Shown piece by piece: positions 1 to 14,000 of a stretch of DNA of 64,000 nucleotides. The notes under the pieces are model-generated. The model saw only the letters and a program-made list of their open reading frames with translations. It had not been told where the DNA came from and did no database searches. The position numbers were made by a program, and so were the translations under genes. How positions within the stretch are numbered: position 1 is the stretch's first letter; each line of letters starts with the position of its first letter. Origin of the DNA: Actinomycetes bacterium (GTDB lineage: Bacteria; Actinomycetota; Actinomycetes; Mycobacteriales; Mycobacteriaceae); NCBI GenBank assembly GCA_023461275.1, contig JAEYMI010000047.1, positions 1 through 64,000 on the forward strand. The letters run 5' to 3'.

Positions 1-2060
1 CCACCCACCAACAACGGCAAAAACAACTCCCACACCGACACATCAAAAGTCACCGGCGTCTTCTGCAACACCACATCCGACGCCCCCACCCCATACCCAT
101 CACGCATCCACACCAACCGATTCACCAACGCCGCATGCGACACCGTCACACCCTTGGGACGACCGGTAGAGCCAGAAGTGAACAGGGTGTACACCGCAGA
201 ATCGCCGCGCACCGGGAAATCGCGGGGCTGATCAACAACGGCCGGATCGATGTCGGTTGTGGCATCAACCTCGACGATCCGGAGACCATCGGCTCCGGTG
301 CCATCAGCAAGGGGCGAGACCGCGTCCGGCACCTGCCCGGCAGCCACCAGAATGGTTGTCACTGCCGCGGTTTCGATCATGTAGGCGGCGCGTTCGGTGG
401 GTGCTTCGGGGTCGATCGGCACGTATTGACCGCCCGCGGTAACCACCGCGTGCACCGCCACCATCAACTCCACCGACCGCGGAATGCACACGCCCACTGC
501 GACATCGGGTCCGACGCCGAGGTCGTTCAGTCGGGCGGCGAGGGTACTGACCCGCGCACCGAACTCGCGGTAGGAGACGGTCCGGTCGCGAAAGATGAGC
601 GCCGTTGCCTCCGGCGAACGTTGTACCTGGCCGAGCAGCCCGTCGGCGATGGTTGCAGAGGGGATGTCGGCAACCGGACCGCGGGACAATGTCATCACGT
701 GCTCGCGGTCGCGCGCCGAGAGTAGTGTCACGTCGCCGGCCAGGGTGCCGGTGTCGGCAACGAAGGATCGCAGGATCTCGATCAGCGAGGAGGCCAGCAC
801 CTCGATGTGTCCGGCGTCGAAGGCATCGGGGAGGTACTTGATCTTCAGCGACAACCGGTTTCCGGCCGGCGCGGTGATCATGTTCAGCGGGAAGTGCGTG
901 GAGTCGGCGACCTCGATGTCGCTGATCTCCAACCCGGCCACCGCTTGGGTGCCCGAGGCGGCCAGCGAGTCGGTGTCCACCGGGTACGACTCGTGCACGG
1001 TCAGCGTGTCGAAGAGGGTGTCAAGTCCGGATGCCGAGACCAACTCGCCCAAACCGATGTACTGATGGTCGAGGACCGACACCTTCTCCTGGGCCAGTTC
1101 GCCGATCAGGTCGGCAATAGATGCCGACGGGTCGACGTCGAGCACCACCGGCAGGGTGTTGATGAACAGCCCGACCATGGTCTCGATGCCGGGTACGTCG
1201 GCGGGACGGCCCGAGACCGTCTCGCCGAAGGTGACGACCCGGTTTCCGGTCAACCGGGACAACAGCAACGCCCAGGCGACCTGCAGCACGGTCGCGGTCG
1301 TCGAACCATGCGACCGGGCGACCGATTCGATTCCGGCGGTGAGGGACTCGTCGAGGATGTGCACCACGTCGGTCGGTAGTGCGTCGGTCGACGCCACTGC
1401 GCCCGGTGCGACCACGGTGGGTTCGGTGACGGGCTCCAGCACACCGGCCCAGGCGTCCAGTGCGGCGTCGTGGTTTCTCGACGCGAGGTAGGCCAGGTAG
1501 TCACTGAACTCGCCGTGTTCGGTGCCGGCGCGGCCGGTGTAGGTGGCGCCGTCGGCGTAGAGCGCCAGCAGGTCGGCCAGGACCAGCGGGCCGGACCATC
1601 CGTCGAACAGGAGGTGGTGGTTGGTGATGACAACGCTGACGCCACCCGCATGGGTGACCGCAACCACCCGCAACAGTGGCGCTACGCTGATGTCGAACGG
1701 TTGTACTCGTTGGGCCGCAAAGACTTCCGCGACCCGATCGCTGACTGTCTGCTCATCGGCGGCACCGAGGTCGATGGCAGTCCAGTCGATCTCGATCTCG
1801 TCGGGCACCACCGCGACCACCGCGCCACTGGCGGCGGTGACAAACGCTGATCGCAGCGCGTCGTGATGAGCGAAGAGCTCGTTGGTGGCTCGGCGCAGTC
1901 GGTCCAGATCCACGTCGCCACGCAGATGCAGCACCGCCTGGGTCACGTACACGTCGACCGAGGTGCTCATCGTTGCGCTGGTGTTCCCGCCGGCCAGTTG
2001 GGCCTGGAAGTAGAGGCCTTGTTGGAGCGGTGACAGTGCCCACACCTTGGCGTGCGGGTA
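1..2060 (-). other. NRPS module 8 (C8-A8, cut by window edge)
   Basis: C8 begins ALSPLQQGLYF near 2030 and has NHHLLFDGWS near 1610 (DCL style, matching the preceding E7). A8 runs from about 660 to the edge and shows FTSGSTGRPKG near 180. Only the first pocket residues (D235, V236, W239 in FDVSVWE) are in the window, so the substrate is unknown; the start fits Ser. The last 150 bases have a different codon style from the rest of the gene. Confidence 0.8.
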
Positions 2061-5000
2061 GCGGCGCGCGAGGTCATCCAGGTCATCCTGGGTGACGTTG
2101 GCGCCGTGGATATCCGACGGCGACCAGCCGACGTCGGGCACCGTCTGGACGGTCTCGGCGAGGTGGTTCAGCTCGTCGCGCCACCGGCCGGTGATGTCGG
2201 TGACGTCGTCGTCGGCGAGGATCGCCGTCGGGACGGTGATGTGTGCGACGAGTTCGCGTCCGGCGGCGCTCGGGGTGGTCGAGACGTTCACGTTGAGAAC
2301 GCTGGCCGCGCGCATACCGCCGGTGATGGTCGGCGGCAACGTCGGCGCCTGAGCCGCGGGCAGGAACGCGATGTCGTCGGGTTGGGTCGTTGATTGCGTT
2401 CCGCCGCCGAAGAAGTTGAAGCTGATGGTGGGCAACGGACGCGAGCGAAGTTGCGCGGCAGCCGCTTCTGCTTCTGCCGCTGCCTCGACAACGTCGGAGG
2501 CGTACCGCAGCAGCCCGAATCCGATGCCCTGCGACGGCAGTGTGAGCCGTTGCTCCTTGGCCGCTTTCACCGCGTGGATGACGTCGACGCCGGGGTCGAC
2601 GGCCAGCGGCGCGATGGTGGTGAACCAGCCGACCGTACGCGAGAGGTCCGCGCGGCGTGGTGGTGAGAAGTGTTCGGGCACTTCTTCGTACCGCCCGTGG
2701 CCTTCGACGAGAACGCCGACCGCCGCCTGATCGTCGACGATCCCGCGGTCGCGCTGCCAGGAACGTACCGCTCGCGCCAGCGCAGCGATCAGGACGTCGT
2801 TGGCGGTGGCGCCGAACGCTGCGGGCACCGCGCCGAGCACGTCGGCGGACAGTTCGGTTCCGAAGCCGAAACGCACGGTGCGACTGGACTGCTCGGTGTC
2901 ACGGTGGGCGTCGATCTGTTCACCGAAATCGGTCGGCGACTTCGGTAGTCGCCTCAGCCAGAAGTCGACCTCGGCCGCACGGTGTTCGGGGGCCAGACTG
3001 GTCAGGTAGCCCGGCACGGCGGCATGCCAGGCGTCGGCACCGGTCTCCTCGGCGCGCACATCGCCGCCGGCCCAGGCGGTGGCCAGATCTTCGATGATGA
3101 TCGGCCAGGACACGGCATCCACACCCAGATGGTGGATGACCACGACCAGGCGGCCGGGGCCGGCCGCGGCGCGGACCAGCACGGCCCGGACCAGGGTCCC
3201 GGTGGTCGGGTCGAGTTCACTCGCCGCCCGGGCGTGAGCGGCCAGCACTGCAGCGTCGAATGCGGGGTCGGTGATGGCCAGACCGGTCTCGACTTCGGCC
3301 ACCGATACGACCGTGGGTTCGTCGACGTGCTGTCCGTCGATACCGCTGTGCCGCAGCACCGGTCGGCCGTCGACCTCGGTCAGTCGCACGGTCAGCATCG
3401 GGTGACGAGTGAGCACAGCGGTCAGTAGCCGGGAGACGCCGTCGGCGGTCACCTCCGGTGGGGCGACGAGTACCCGCGCCTGGTTGAAGTCTGCGTAGGC
3501 CGCCGCGGAGTCCGACAGTTCGAGCATCCACGAAACGATCGGCGGAATGGCAAGCGGCTCAGCGCCATCCGGCACCTCGAGTTGCGGCAGACGGTCGGTG
3601 GCCGACGACGCGACCCGGGCGAGCGCGCGAATGGTCTTGTGTTCGAAGATGTCCCGCGGAGACAGCGTGAACCCCGCGGCACGTGCCGCCGACGTCAACT
3701 GAATCGACATGATGCTGTCGCCACCGAGGGTGAAGAACGAGTCGGTGACGCTGACGCGGTCGAGTCCGAGCAGGCCCGCGACCAGGCTGGCGAGCACTTC
3801 TTCGGCGCCGTCGGCCGGTGCGACGTAATCCGCCTGCAGCGACCCGAAATCCGGTGCCGGCAGTGCGCGTCGGTCCAGCTTGCCGGCACTGTTGAGGGTC
3901 ACGTCGTCGAGAACAGTCCAGACCGTGGGCCGCATGTACTCCGGCAGAGCCTGTGTCACCTCGGCGCGGATATCGTCGAGATCGACTGCATCGATACCCA
4001 CTGCGGGCGAGACGTATCCGGCCAGATGCTCGGCTCCGGTCGCGGTGGTGACGACGGCGACCGCGGCATGCACGACGCCGGGCACTGAGGCGATCACCGA
4101 TTCGATCTCGCCGAGTTCGATACGTTGCCCGCGCAGCTTGACCTGGAAGTCGGTACGGCCGAGATACTCCAGCTCGCCGGAGCTGTTCCTGCGCACCAGG
4201 TCTCCGGTGCGGTAGAGGCGTGAGCCGGGTTCGCCGAACGGGTCGGCGACGAAGCGCTCGGCGGTCAGATCGGCACGGGCAGCGTAGCCTCGGGCGATCT
4301 GCACACCACCGAGATAGAGCTCGCCGGGTACCCAGGCCGGTACCGGATGCAGCCGGGCGTCGAGGACGTAGGTGGTGGTGTTCCACACCGGCCGCCCGAT
4401 CGGGACCGACTGGCCGAGTCGTTCGAGGTCGGCGTAGGTCACCTCGACGGCAGCCTCGGTGGGTCCGTAGAGGTTGTGCAGCGACGTCTGCGGCAGGGCA
4501 TTGCGTACCGCGGCGACAGTGGCGGTCGGCAGTGCCTCACCCGAGGTGAACATACGGCGCAACGACGTCAGACGTGCCAGCCTGTCGGCCGGCACCACGT
4601 CGAGGAAGACCGACAGCATCGAGGGAACGAAGTGGACCGAAGTGACCCCGCGGGTGTCGATCTCGTCGGCGAGGTAGGTCGGGTCGGTATGACCGCCCGG
4701 TTCGGCGATCACGATCGCGGCACCGGACATCAACGGGCCGAACAGTTCCGGGACCGAGACGTCGAAGGTGTAGGGCGTCTTGAGCATCACCCGGTCGGCC
4801 GGGCCCCACGGGTAGCGGTCGAGTCCCCAACGAATGCGGTTGAGTACCGCTGCGTGCGTGAGGGTCACGCCCTTGGGGCGGCCGGTGGAGCCGGAGGTGA
4901 ACAGGGTGTAGATCGCGTGCTGCGGAGTCAGTGTACGGCGCACGACATTCGGTGCCGAAGAATCCGAGGTCGGCGTCTGCGCGGGTCCGGATTCGTCGAC

Positions 5001-8000
5001 GACGATCCTGGTGATCTCGTCACCGAAATGCTCTGCTGCCGAGGCATTCTGGTGACGTGCGGTGAGCAGAACCGCCACCCCGGCAACAGCCACCATGTAC
5101 TCGACGCGCTCGGGCGGGGTCTCGACGTCGAACGGTACGTACTGTCCCCCGGCGGCGGTCACCGCGTGCACGGCGACCAGCATCTCCACCGATCGGTCCA
5201 TGCAGATGCCGACCGCGGTCTCCGGGCCGACGCCGGCGGCACGCAGGGTTGCGGCCAGCGCGGTGACCCGATCTCCGAAGTCGGCGTAGGTGATCGAGCG
5301 ATCCCCGAAGATCAGGGCGGTGGCCTGCGGGGTGCGCTTGATCTGTGCGCGGATGGCATCGGCGACGGTGTGTCCGGTCGACTCCGGGCTGTCGACGCGG
5401 GCCCCGGACGAAAGCGCCAGCAGGTCATCGATCTCGGTGTCGGCCACCAACGGACGCGCAGCCACCGCAGCGTTCGGATCGGCGACCATCGCCTCCAGTG
5501 TGGCCACCAACCGGTCGGCGAAACCGGCCACCGTCGCCTCGTCGAAAAGGTCGGTGGCGTACACCATCTCGAGTGGCCAGGGGGCGGCCGACGGCGTGAT
5601 GCTCACACCGACCATGAGGTCGACCTTCGCCGGCGGCGTCACCTGGTCGAGCGGGGTGATCGTCAGCCCGGCAACGTGCAATTCCCCGGCATCGGCGGAC
5701 AAACCGGTGGACAGTTCGGTACTGCCATGCTGGTCGAGGGTGAGCATGATCTGCGCCAGCGGCGCGAATGCCTCCGAACGCACCGGCGCGACGGCTTCGA
5801 CCACCGACTCGAACGGTACGTCGGCGTGGGAGAAGGCGTCAGTGTCGGTGTCGCGCACCTGCGCCAGCAGGTCGGCGAAACTCGCGTTCGGGCTGACCGC
5901 GGTCCTCAGCACCAGCGTGTTGACGAACATGCCGATCAGCGGATCGAGTTCGCGCTGACCACGTCCCGCGACCGGGGTGGCGACGGCGATGTCATCGGTG
6001 GCCGACAGCCGGGACAACACCACCGCGAGCGCCGCGTGGATGACCATGAACGGGGTCACGCGATGCGCGGCGGCGACCTCGCGCACGCCCTCGGCCAGTT
6101 CCGCCGGGAGTTCGCCGATCCACCGGGCTCCGCGGTAGGAGGCGACGGTCGGTCGCGACCGGTCGGCGGGCAGATCGAGCACCTCTGGCAGTCCGGCAAG
6201 CTGGTCGCGCCAGAAGCCCAGCTGGCGAGCGAGTTCGGAGTCGGCATCGGAGCCGGCCTCGGAACCACCGCCGAGCACCTGCTGTTGCCAGACGGCCACG
6301 TCGGCGAACTGCACCGCCAGCGGCGGCAGGTCCGGTTCGACGCCGACGCTGCGTGCCTGATACGCGGTCAGCAGATCAGACATCAACGGCCGCAGCGACT
6401 CTCCGTCGAAGGCGATGTGATGGACGACGATGGCCACCACGAAGCTCTGCTCGCCTTCGGCCAGGATGCGTACCCGCACCGGCAGATCCGACGACACATC
6501 GAAGCCCGTGGTGACGACGTCGATCACCTCGGACTCGGCGGCCACCACGGCCCAATCCAGGACACCGGCAACATCATCGACGTCGTGAATGCGCTGATAG
6601 GGCCGGCCGTCGACCGCCGGGTAGGTGGTGCGCAGCACCTCATGTCGGGCGATCACGTCGAGCAGCGCGGCACGCAGGGCGTCGACGTCGAGATCACCGT
6701 CGATCCGCAGCACGGTGGGCACGTTGTAGGTGGGTAGCGAGGTGTCGAACTGGTTGATGAACCACATCCGCTGTTGCGCCAGCGATAGCGGAATTCGTTG
6801 CGGCCGTGGGTCGGCCGGGGTCACCGGAGAAAGCGAACCCGACCGGCCCGACAGCGCGGCGGCGAGGTCGCGGATGGTCGGTGCGTCGAACAGGTCGCGC
6901 ACGGTGACGTCGGCGTCGAGTGCCTCACCCGCGCGGGCCACCACTCTCGTCGCCGACAGCGAGTTGCCGCCGAGGTCGAAGAACGATGAGGTGACGCCGA
7001 TGTCGCTCTCGTCACGCTCGAGGACGTCGGCGAAGACCCGGACGAGAGCATGTTCGGCGGGTGTTCGGGGTGCGACGACAGCGCCGACCGGCTCGTCGGG
7101 AATGGGCAGTTCCCGCCGGGCGACCTTGCCGGCACTGTTCAACGGCATGTCCGCCAACAGAACCCACGAGGTGGGCCGCATGTAGTCGGGTAGTTCGCGG
7201 GCCACCGTGTGCTCGACGGCGGCGACGTCGACGGTATCGGGGGCGACGTACCCGACGAGCCGCCCACCGCCAGCGCCCTCGATGACGGTCGCCGCGGCGT
7301 GCACCACGCCGGGGGCCGACGCGATCACCGATTCGACCTCACCGAGTTCGAGTCGCTGGCCGCGCAGTTTCACCTGGAAGTCGGTGCGGCCCAGGTACTC
7401 CAGCTCACCCGACGAGGTCCAGCGCACGAGGTCGCCGGTGCGGTACAGGCGCGCGCCGGGCGCACCGTTCGGGTCGGCGACAAACCGGTCGGCGGTCAGG
7501 TCGGGTCGGGTCGCGTAACCGCGGGCCACCTGCACACCACCGAGATAGAGTTCACCGGCGATGCCGACCGGCACCGGCCGTAGCCGCGCATCGAGCACCC
7601 AGGTGGTGGTGTTGGGCACCGGGTGTCCGATCGGGATGATCGTGTCGCCGGCGACGACGTCGTAGGCGGAGACCTCCACGGCCGCCTCGGTGGGACCGTA
7701 GAGGTTGTGGATGGCAACCTGCGGTAGCTGCGTCAGCACCGCGTTCGCCGACGACGCGGGTAGCGCCTCACCGGAGGTGAACATGATGCGCAGCGAGGTC
7801 AGTTCGGCGACTCGGTCGCCGCGGACGTCGAGGAAGGCCGCGAGCATCGACGGTACGAAGTGGATGATCGAGATTTGCTGATCGCCAACGAGATCGGCGA
7901 TATAGTCCGGGTCGCCGTGCCGGTCCGGCTCGGCGATCACCAGGGTGGCGCCGGCGGTCAGCGGCCCGAACAGCTCGCCGATCGACACGTCGAAGGTCAC

Positions 8001-11000
8001 CGGTGTCTTCTGCAGCAGGGTGTCGCGGTGGTCGATGCCGTACCAGTCCCCCACCCACCTGATGCGGTTCATGATCGAACGGTGCGAGACCGTCACGCCC
8101 TTGGGGCGGCCGGTGGAACCGGAGGTGAACAGCGTGTAGGCGGCGTTATCGGTATGCAGCGGTGCAGTGCGCTCGGCATCGGAGACGGCCGGCATGCCGG
8201 TGGGAACATCGGCAGTGGCGTCGACGACGAGTACCGGTATCGCATCGTCGATCTCGGCGATCGACGGCGGTATCTCGCCGGGGCGCACCAGGATTGCCCG
8301 AGCACCGGCGGTGGTGGCCATGTAGGTGACGCGCTCGGCCGGGGCGGTGGGGTCGACGGGCACGTACTGTCCGCCGGCGGCCACCACCGCGTGGATGGCG
8401 ATGAGCATCTCCAGCGAACGCGGAACGGCCACCACGACAGCGGCTTCCGGTCCGACTCCGATGTCGATCAGAGTGCGCGCCAGCGCCGCGACGCGGTCGC
8501 CGAACTCGCGATACGTCACCGTCCGGTCCCCGAAGATCAGCGCGACGTGATCCGGTGTGGCGGCAACCTGCGCGGCCACCGCGTCGGCGAGATTGTCTCC
8601 CGTTGCGACACCCGTGGACACCGAGCCGGTCGACAGGGATCGAATCGTGTTGTCGGCGTTGGTCGGGACCAGCGAGATGTCTGCCACCGCGCGATCGGTG
8701 TGGGTGGTCAGCGCACGCAGGATCTCGGTGAGAGCCGTCCCGAAGGCTCGGACCTGTCCGGCGTCGAAGGCGGTGGGCAGGTACTTGACCGCCAGCCGGA
8801 GCCGACCGTCGACGAGGGAGGTGATGAAGGTCAGCGGGAAGTGGGTGGCGTCGCGGGTGGTGACGTCGTCGATGGCCAGTCCGCCGCCGGTCCCCTCGGC
8901 TGCACCGCTCTCAAGGGAGAGCGCTTCGGCGTCAACCGGATACGACTCGTGCACCGTCAGTGTGTCGAAGAGCTGCGCAAGCCCGGCCGCGGAACCGATC
9001 TCGGCCAGGCCGACGAGTTGATGGTCGAGGACACGGACCTTGTCCGCCGACAACGCGGCGAGCAGCGATTGCGCCGAGGCTTCGGGATCGACGTCGACCA
9101 CCACGGGCAGCGTGTTGATGAACAGGCCCACCATCGATTCGACGCCTGGCAGGTCGGCGGGACGCCCGGAGACGGTCTCACCAAAGGTGACCGTGCGTCG
9201 GCCGGTCAAGCGCGACAGGAAGATCGCCCAGGTCAGCTGCAGAACGGTCGCCACGGTGGTGCCGTGCGATTGGGCCAGCGACTCCACCGCCCGGGTCTGG
9301 TCGGCGTCGAGGAATTCGACGTGATCGACGGGCATGGCGTCGGCGGCGGCGTGAGCGGCGGGCGCCACCAGAGTGGGGCCGTCGATGTTGTCGAGGACTG
9401 ATCGCCACACCTGCAGTGACGGCGCGGTGTCCTGAGTGGCCACGCGACGCAGATAGTCGCCGAAATCGGCTGTCTCGCTGCCCGACATCTGTTCGGTGTA
9501 GGTACGTCCGGTCAGGTAAAGCGCGATCATGTCGGCCAGCACCAGCGGGCCCGACCAACCATCGAGGAGGATGTGATGGTTGGTGACCACCAGCGCCGAC
9601 GACTCACCGTGGCGCACCAACACGAACCGGATCAGCGGAGGATGCGCCAGATCGAACGGCGCGATCCGTTGCTCATCCGCGATTCGGGAGATCTCCTGTG
9701 CGACAGCATCATTGTCGGCACCATGACCCTCGGAGCCGTCCAGGTCGATGACCGTCCACGGCACCTCGACGCCGTCGGGCACCACGGTGACCACCCCGCC
9801 GCCGTCGGTGCGGATGAACCCGGAACGCAGGACCGGATGCGCGGCAAGCAGATCCGTCGCCGCGGCCCGCAGTCGTTCCGGGTCCACCCGACCCGACAGC
9901 CGCAGCACCGCCTGCGCGACATAGAGATCGATCGCGTCCGGTCCGGACATCTCCCACTGGAAGTACAAGCCCTGCTGCAGCGGCGTCAGCGGCCACACCA
10001 ATGCCGGCCCCGCGGAGACAGCCACCGCGTCGAGGTCGTCCTGGGTGACGGCCACCCCGGGTACATCCGAGGGCGACCATCCGGCGTCGGCGCGCGATGT
10101 CACCGAATCGACCAGCGTCTGCAGCTCAGCAGCCCATCGCGCGGTGAGGTCGGCAATGTCGTCGGAGGAGAGAACATCGGTGGCATAACGCAGTTCGGCA
10201 CGCACTCGTGCTCCGTCATCGGCGCTCACCACGCCGGCGTCAATGCTCAGCGGCGCCATCATGGGCATCGCACCACTGATCGTCGACGGCAGGGTCGGCG
10301 CGCCGGAGACGGGCAGGAAATCGCCGGTCAGGCCATCGCCGCCGACGACATTGCCGAGGTAGTTGAAGGCCACCGGCGGCAGGTCACCGTCAAGGACCGA
10401 CGATGCACCGAACCGGAGGACGCCGAAGCCGAGGCCATGGTCGGGCTGGCCGAGGCGCTCTTCCTTGGCGGCCTTGACCGCGTGGATGACATCGCCGTGC
10501 GGATCGATGGTCAGCGGTGTGAGCGAGGTGAACCAGCCCACTGTCCGCGACAGATCGGCGCGGCGTGGCGTGGGCCCGGCAACCAGTGTGTCCTCATGGC
10601 GCCCATGGCTTTCGGTCAGCACGCTGACGGTGGCGGCTGAACCAGGGCCGCCGTCCGAACCGGGCCCGCCATCCACACTCGATCGCCAGGACGCGATGGC
10701 GCGGGCGAGGGTGCCGAGCAGCACATCGGCGACGCCCGCGCCGAAGGCATCGGGCAGGGTGGCGATCAGGGGTGCGCTCAGGTCGTGGTCGAACAGGGTG
10801 ATCGACGACTCGGTATCCCGATGGCGGATCTGCCCGGTGGTCCCGGCCTCGGCGGTCCAGGGTTGTACCGCGTCGAGTCGTGTTCTCCAGTAACCGATCT
10901 CCACGTCGAGGTCGGTCTCGGCGACGGCAACCGACCATGCCCGGGCCGACGTCGCCTCGCCGCGCAACGAGATCGGTTGTCCCGCACTGTGCTGTGCCCA

Positions 11001-14000
11001 CGCGGTGATCAGATCCTCGATGAGGATGCGCCACGACACCGCGTCGACGGCGAGGTGATGAATCACCATCACCACGCGGGCGTCCGCGCCGTCAGGTGTG
11101 GTGACGATGGCGGCCCGCAACAGGACACCTGTTTGCGGGTCGAGACCCGCGACCAACTGCGCGTGGGTGTCGATGACGGCCTGCGCCATGGGATCGGTGT
11201 CACCGCTGTGGGGGCCGACGGCGCGGGTGTCCAGGACGGCCGATTCCGCATCGAAGTGGTCAGTCCCCTCGATCCGCCAGCCATCGCCGTCCTGGTATAG
11301 CCGCGACGTGAGTGTCGGATGAACGTCGACGACTGCTCGCAGCAGCTCGGCGAGGTCCTCGGCAGCCAGGCCGTGCGGTGCGCGCAAGACCATCGACTGG
11401 TGGAAGTCGGCGAAATCGGCTGCCGACTGATCATTGTCAACCCCGGACTTCTCGACCATCCAGGCGACGACGGGCGGCAGCGGCGCACGCACATCGGGAG
11501 CGGGTTCGACGACGTCGGGGATCCGGATTCGATCAACCGCCGCGGCACGAACCATCGAGCGGATGGTCTTGTGTTCGAAGATCTCTCGCGGGCTCAGCTC
11601 GATGCCGTTGGCGCGTGCGGCCGATGCGAGCTGGATGGACATGATGGAGTCGCCGCCGAGCGCGAAGAACGACTCGGTCACCGAAACCTGCTCCACGCCG
11701 AGGAGTCCGGCCACGATCCGGGCGAGCGCTTCCTCCTGCGCACCCTCAGGTGCGACGGCGTCGCCGTCGACCAATGCCGTCCCCGGATCGGGCAATGCGG
11801 CCCGATCGAGCTTGCCGCTCGGTGTCAGCGGCAACTCGTCGATGACCACGAGCTGCTGGGGCACCATGTGGGCTGCCAACCGCCCGGCCGCACCCGCAGC
11901 GACGGCCGCGACGTCGATGGCATCGGAATCGCCGACCAGGTAACCCACCAACCGTCGGCGGCCGGTCCCCGCATCGCCGCTCGCGTCTGTCACGCCCAGC
12001 ACCACCGCCGACCGGACACCGTCCTGATCGGCGAGCACCGACTCGATCTCGCCGAGTTCCACACGCTGACCGTTGATCTTCACCTGATCATCGGACCGGC
12101 CGGCGAACTCGATCTCACCGGATGCGTTGACCCGCACCAGGTCACCGGTCGCGTACATCCGTGCACCGGGTTCGGTGGCGAAGGGATCAGCGATGAACGC
12201 GGTGGCCGTCAGACCTGCCTTGCCGAGATACCCGCGGGCCAGACCGTCGGCCGAGAGGTAGAGCTCACCCACCACGCCGCGCGGCACCGGATGCAGTCGG
12301 CGGTCCAGGACGTGGGTCCGGAATCCGCGTACGCCATAGCCGATGGTGACCGGCCGATCCGGCCGCGACCAGCCGGTCAGCGCCCACACGGTGGCCTCGG
12401 ATGGCCCGTAGCAGTTGAGAAGTCGACGCCCAGGTGTAGCCCAACGCGCGACCAGCTCCGGCGGGCAGGCCTCGCCACCGGTGGCCAGCGTGCGGATGGT
12501 CGGCACGCGAGCCGGGTCGATGGTGGCCAGCACCGACGGGGTGATCAGGGTGTCGGTGACCGCGTTGGCCGAGATCACCGACGCCAGGTCGTCGCCGGCG
12601 TAGATCTCCGCCGGTGACACCACCAGGGTGTGGCCCGAGCAGATCGCCCACGCCATTTCCAGCACGGAGGCGTCGAAACTCGGTGTGGCGACATGCAATA
12701 CCCGGACATCGGGTGATTGTGCGACGGTGCCGGAGATCTCACGCAGCGCGTCGACGAAGTTGGCGATGCCACGATGGGTGACGCCGACCGCCTTGGGGCG
12801 TCCGGTGGATCCAGAGGTGTAGATGACATAGGCGAGGTCATCGAGCAGCGGTTCGCGAATCCGCTGCAGCGCAGCCTGTTCGGTGACCGACGTTCCCGAA
12901 GAATCGAGCCCCGTGACGTCGATCCACTGGCAATCCGATTCGGCGAGGCGTTCGTCGTCGCCGGCCGACAGCCCGATCCGGACACCGGAGTCGTTGAGCA
13001 TGTAGCTGATTCGGTCGGCCGGGAACCTCGGGTCGATCGGAACGTAAGCGGCGCCGGACTTGATGACGCCCCAGGTGGCAATGACCGACGCGGCGGACCG
13101 CTCGATACCGACCGCGACGATGTCGCCGGGACCGACGCCGGCCGCGATCAGCGTCCGCGCGACCTGATCGGTGCGCGCCTCGAACTCGTCATAATCAAGG
13201 GTGTTGTAGTCCAGGGTGTCGTAGTCGAGGGCCTGCCCCTGGCTGACCAGCGCCGGGTGGGTGCCGATGAGTTCCCGCGCGGCGAGGATCTCCACCAGCG
13301 TCGCCGGCGTGCTGATGCCTCCGTCGGCGGCGATCTCACCGGTCCCCAGTGAACTTCGGCTGACCTGGTCGACCCCAGCCTGTTCCACCCCAGCCTGTTC
13401 CACCCCGGCTCGGCCGGTCAGATCGATGTCTCCGACCACCGCGGCCGCGTCGGCGGCCATCGCGGCCAGTACCCGCTGCCAGACCGCGATGAACCGACGT
13501 ACCGTCGACTCGTCGAAGAGTGCGGTGGCGTAGGCGAATTCGGCGCGCACGTCCGGGATCTGCGCCTCGGATTCGGTGATGCTGACGGTCAGGTCCACCT
13601 TGCCCTCGGCGATTCCGACGTCGAGCGGTTCCACCGAGACACCGAGTGCCTCCAGCGTGACCGGCTTGAGTTCGACGCCGCCGACATCGTGGGTCAGCGC
13701 GATCTGGAACAGCGGCGAATGCGCGGTGGAACGCGCCGGTGCGAGCGCTTCGACGAGCTGTTCGAACAGGACATCGGAGTTGTCGAAGGCATCGAGGTCG
13801 GTGCGCCGGACCCGGTCGAGCAGCTCGGCGACCGTCTCCGAACCCGCGACCCTGGTACGCAGTACCAGGGTGTTGACGAACATGCCGACGAGCGGGTCGA
13901 GGGCGGGATCGACGCGACCGGAGATGGGCGCGCCGATCACCACGTCGTCGGTGGCGGCCAGCCGTGCCACCGTGACGGCCAGCGCGGCGTGGTGGACCAT

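Noticed and set aside
4347..6737. A 796-codon open frame on the plus strand, and similar long ones at 7860-9401, 9573-10640, 11319-12617 and 17175-18353
   Set aside because: They lie antisense to NRPS domains with intact motifs on the minus strand. Their translations are Arg/Gly/His/Asp-rich without family resemblance, which is the usual shadow of high-GC coding sequence.
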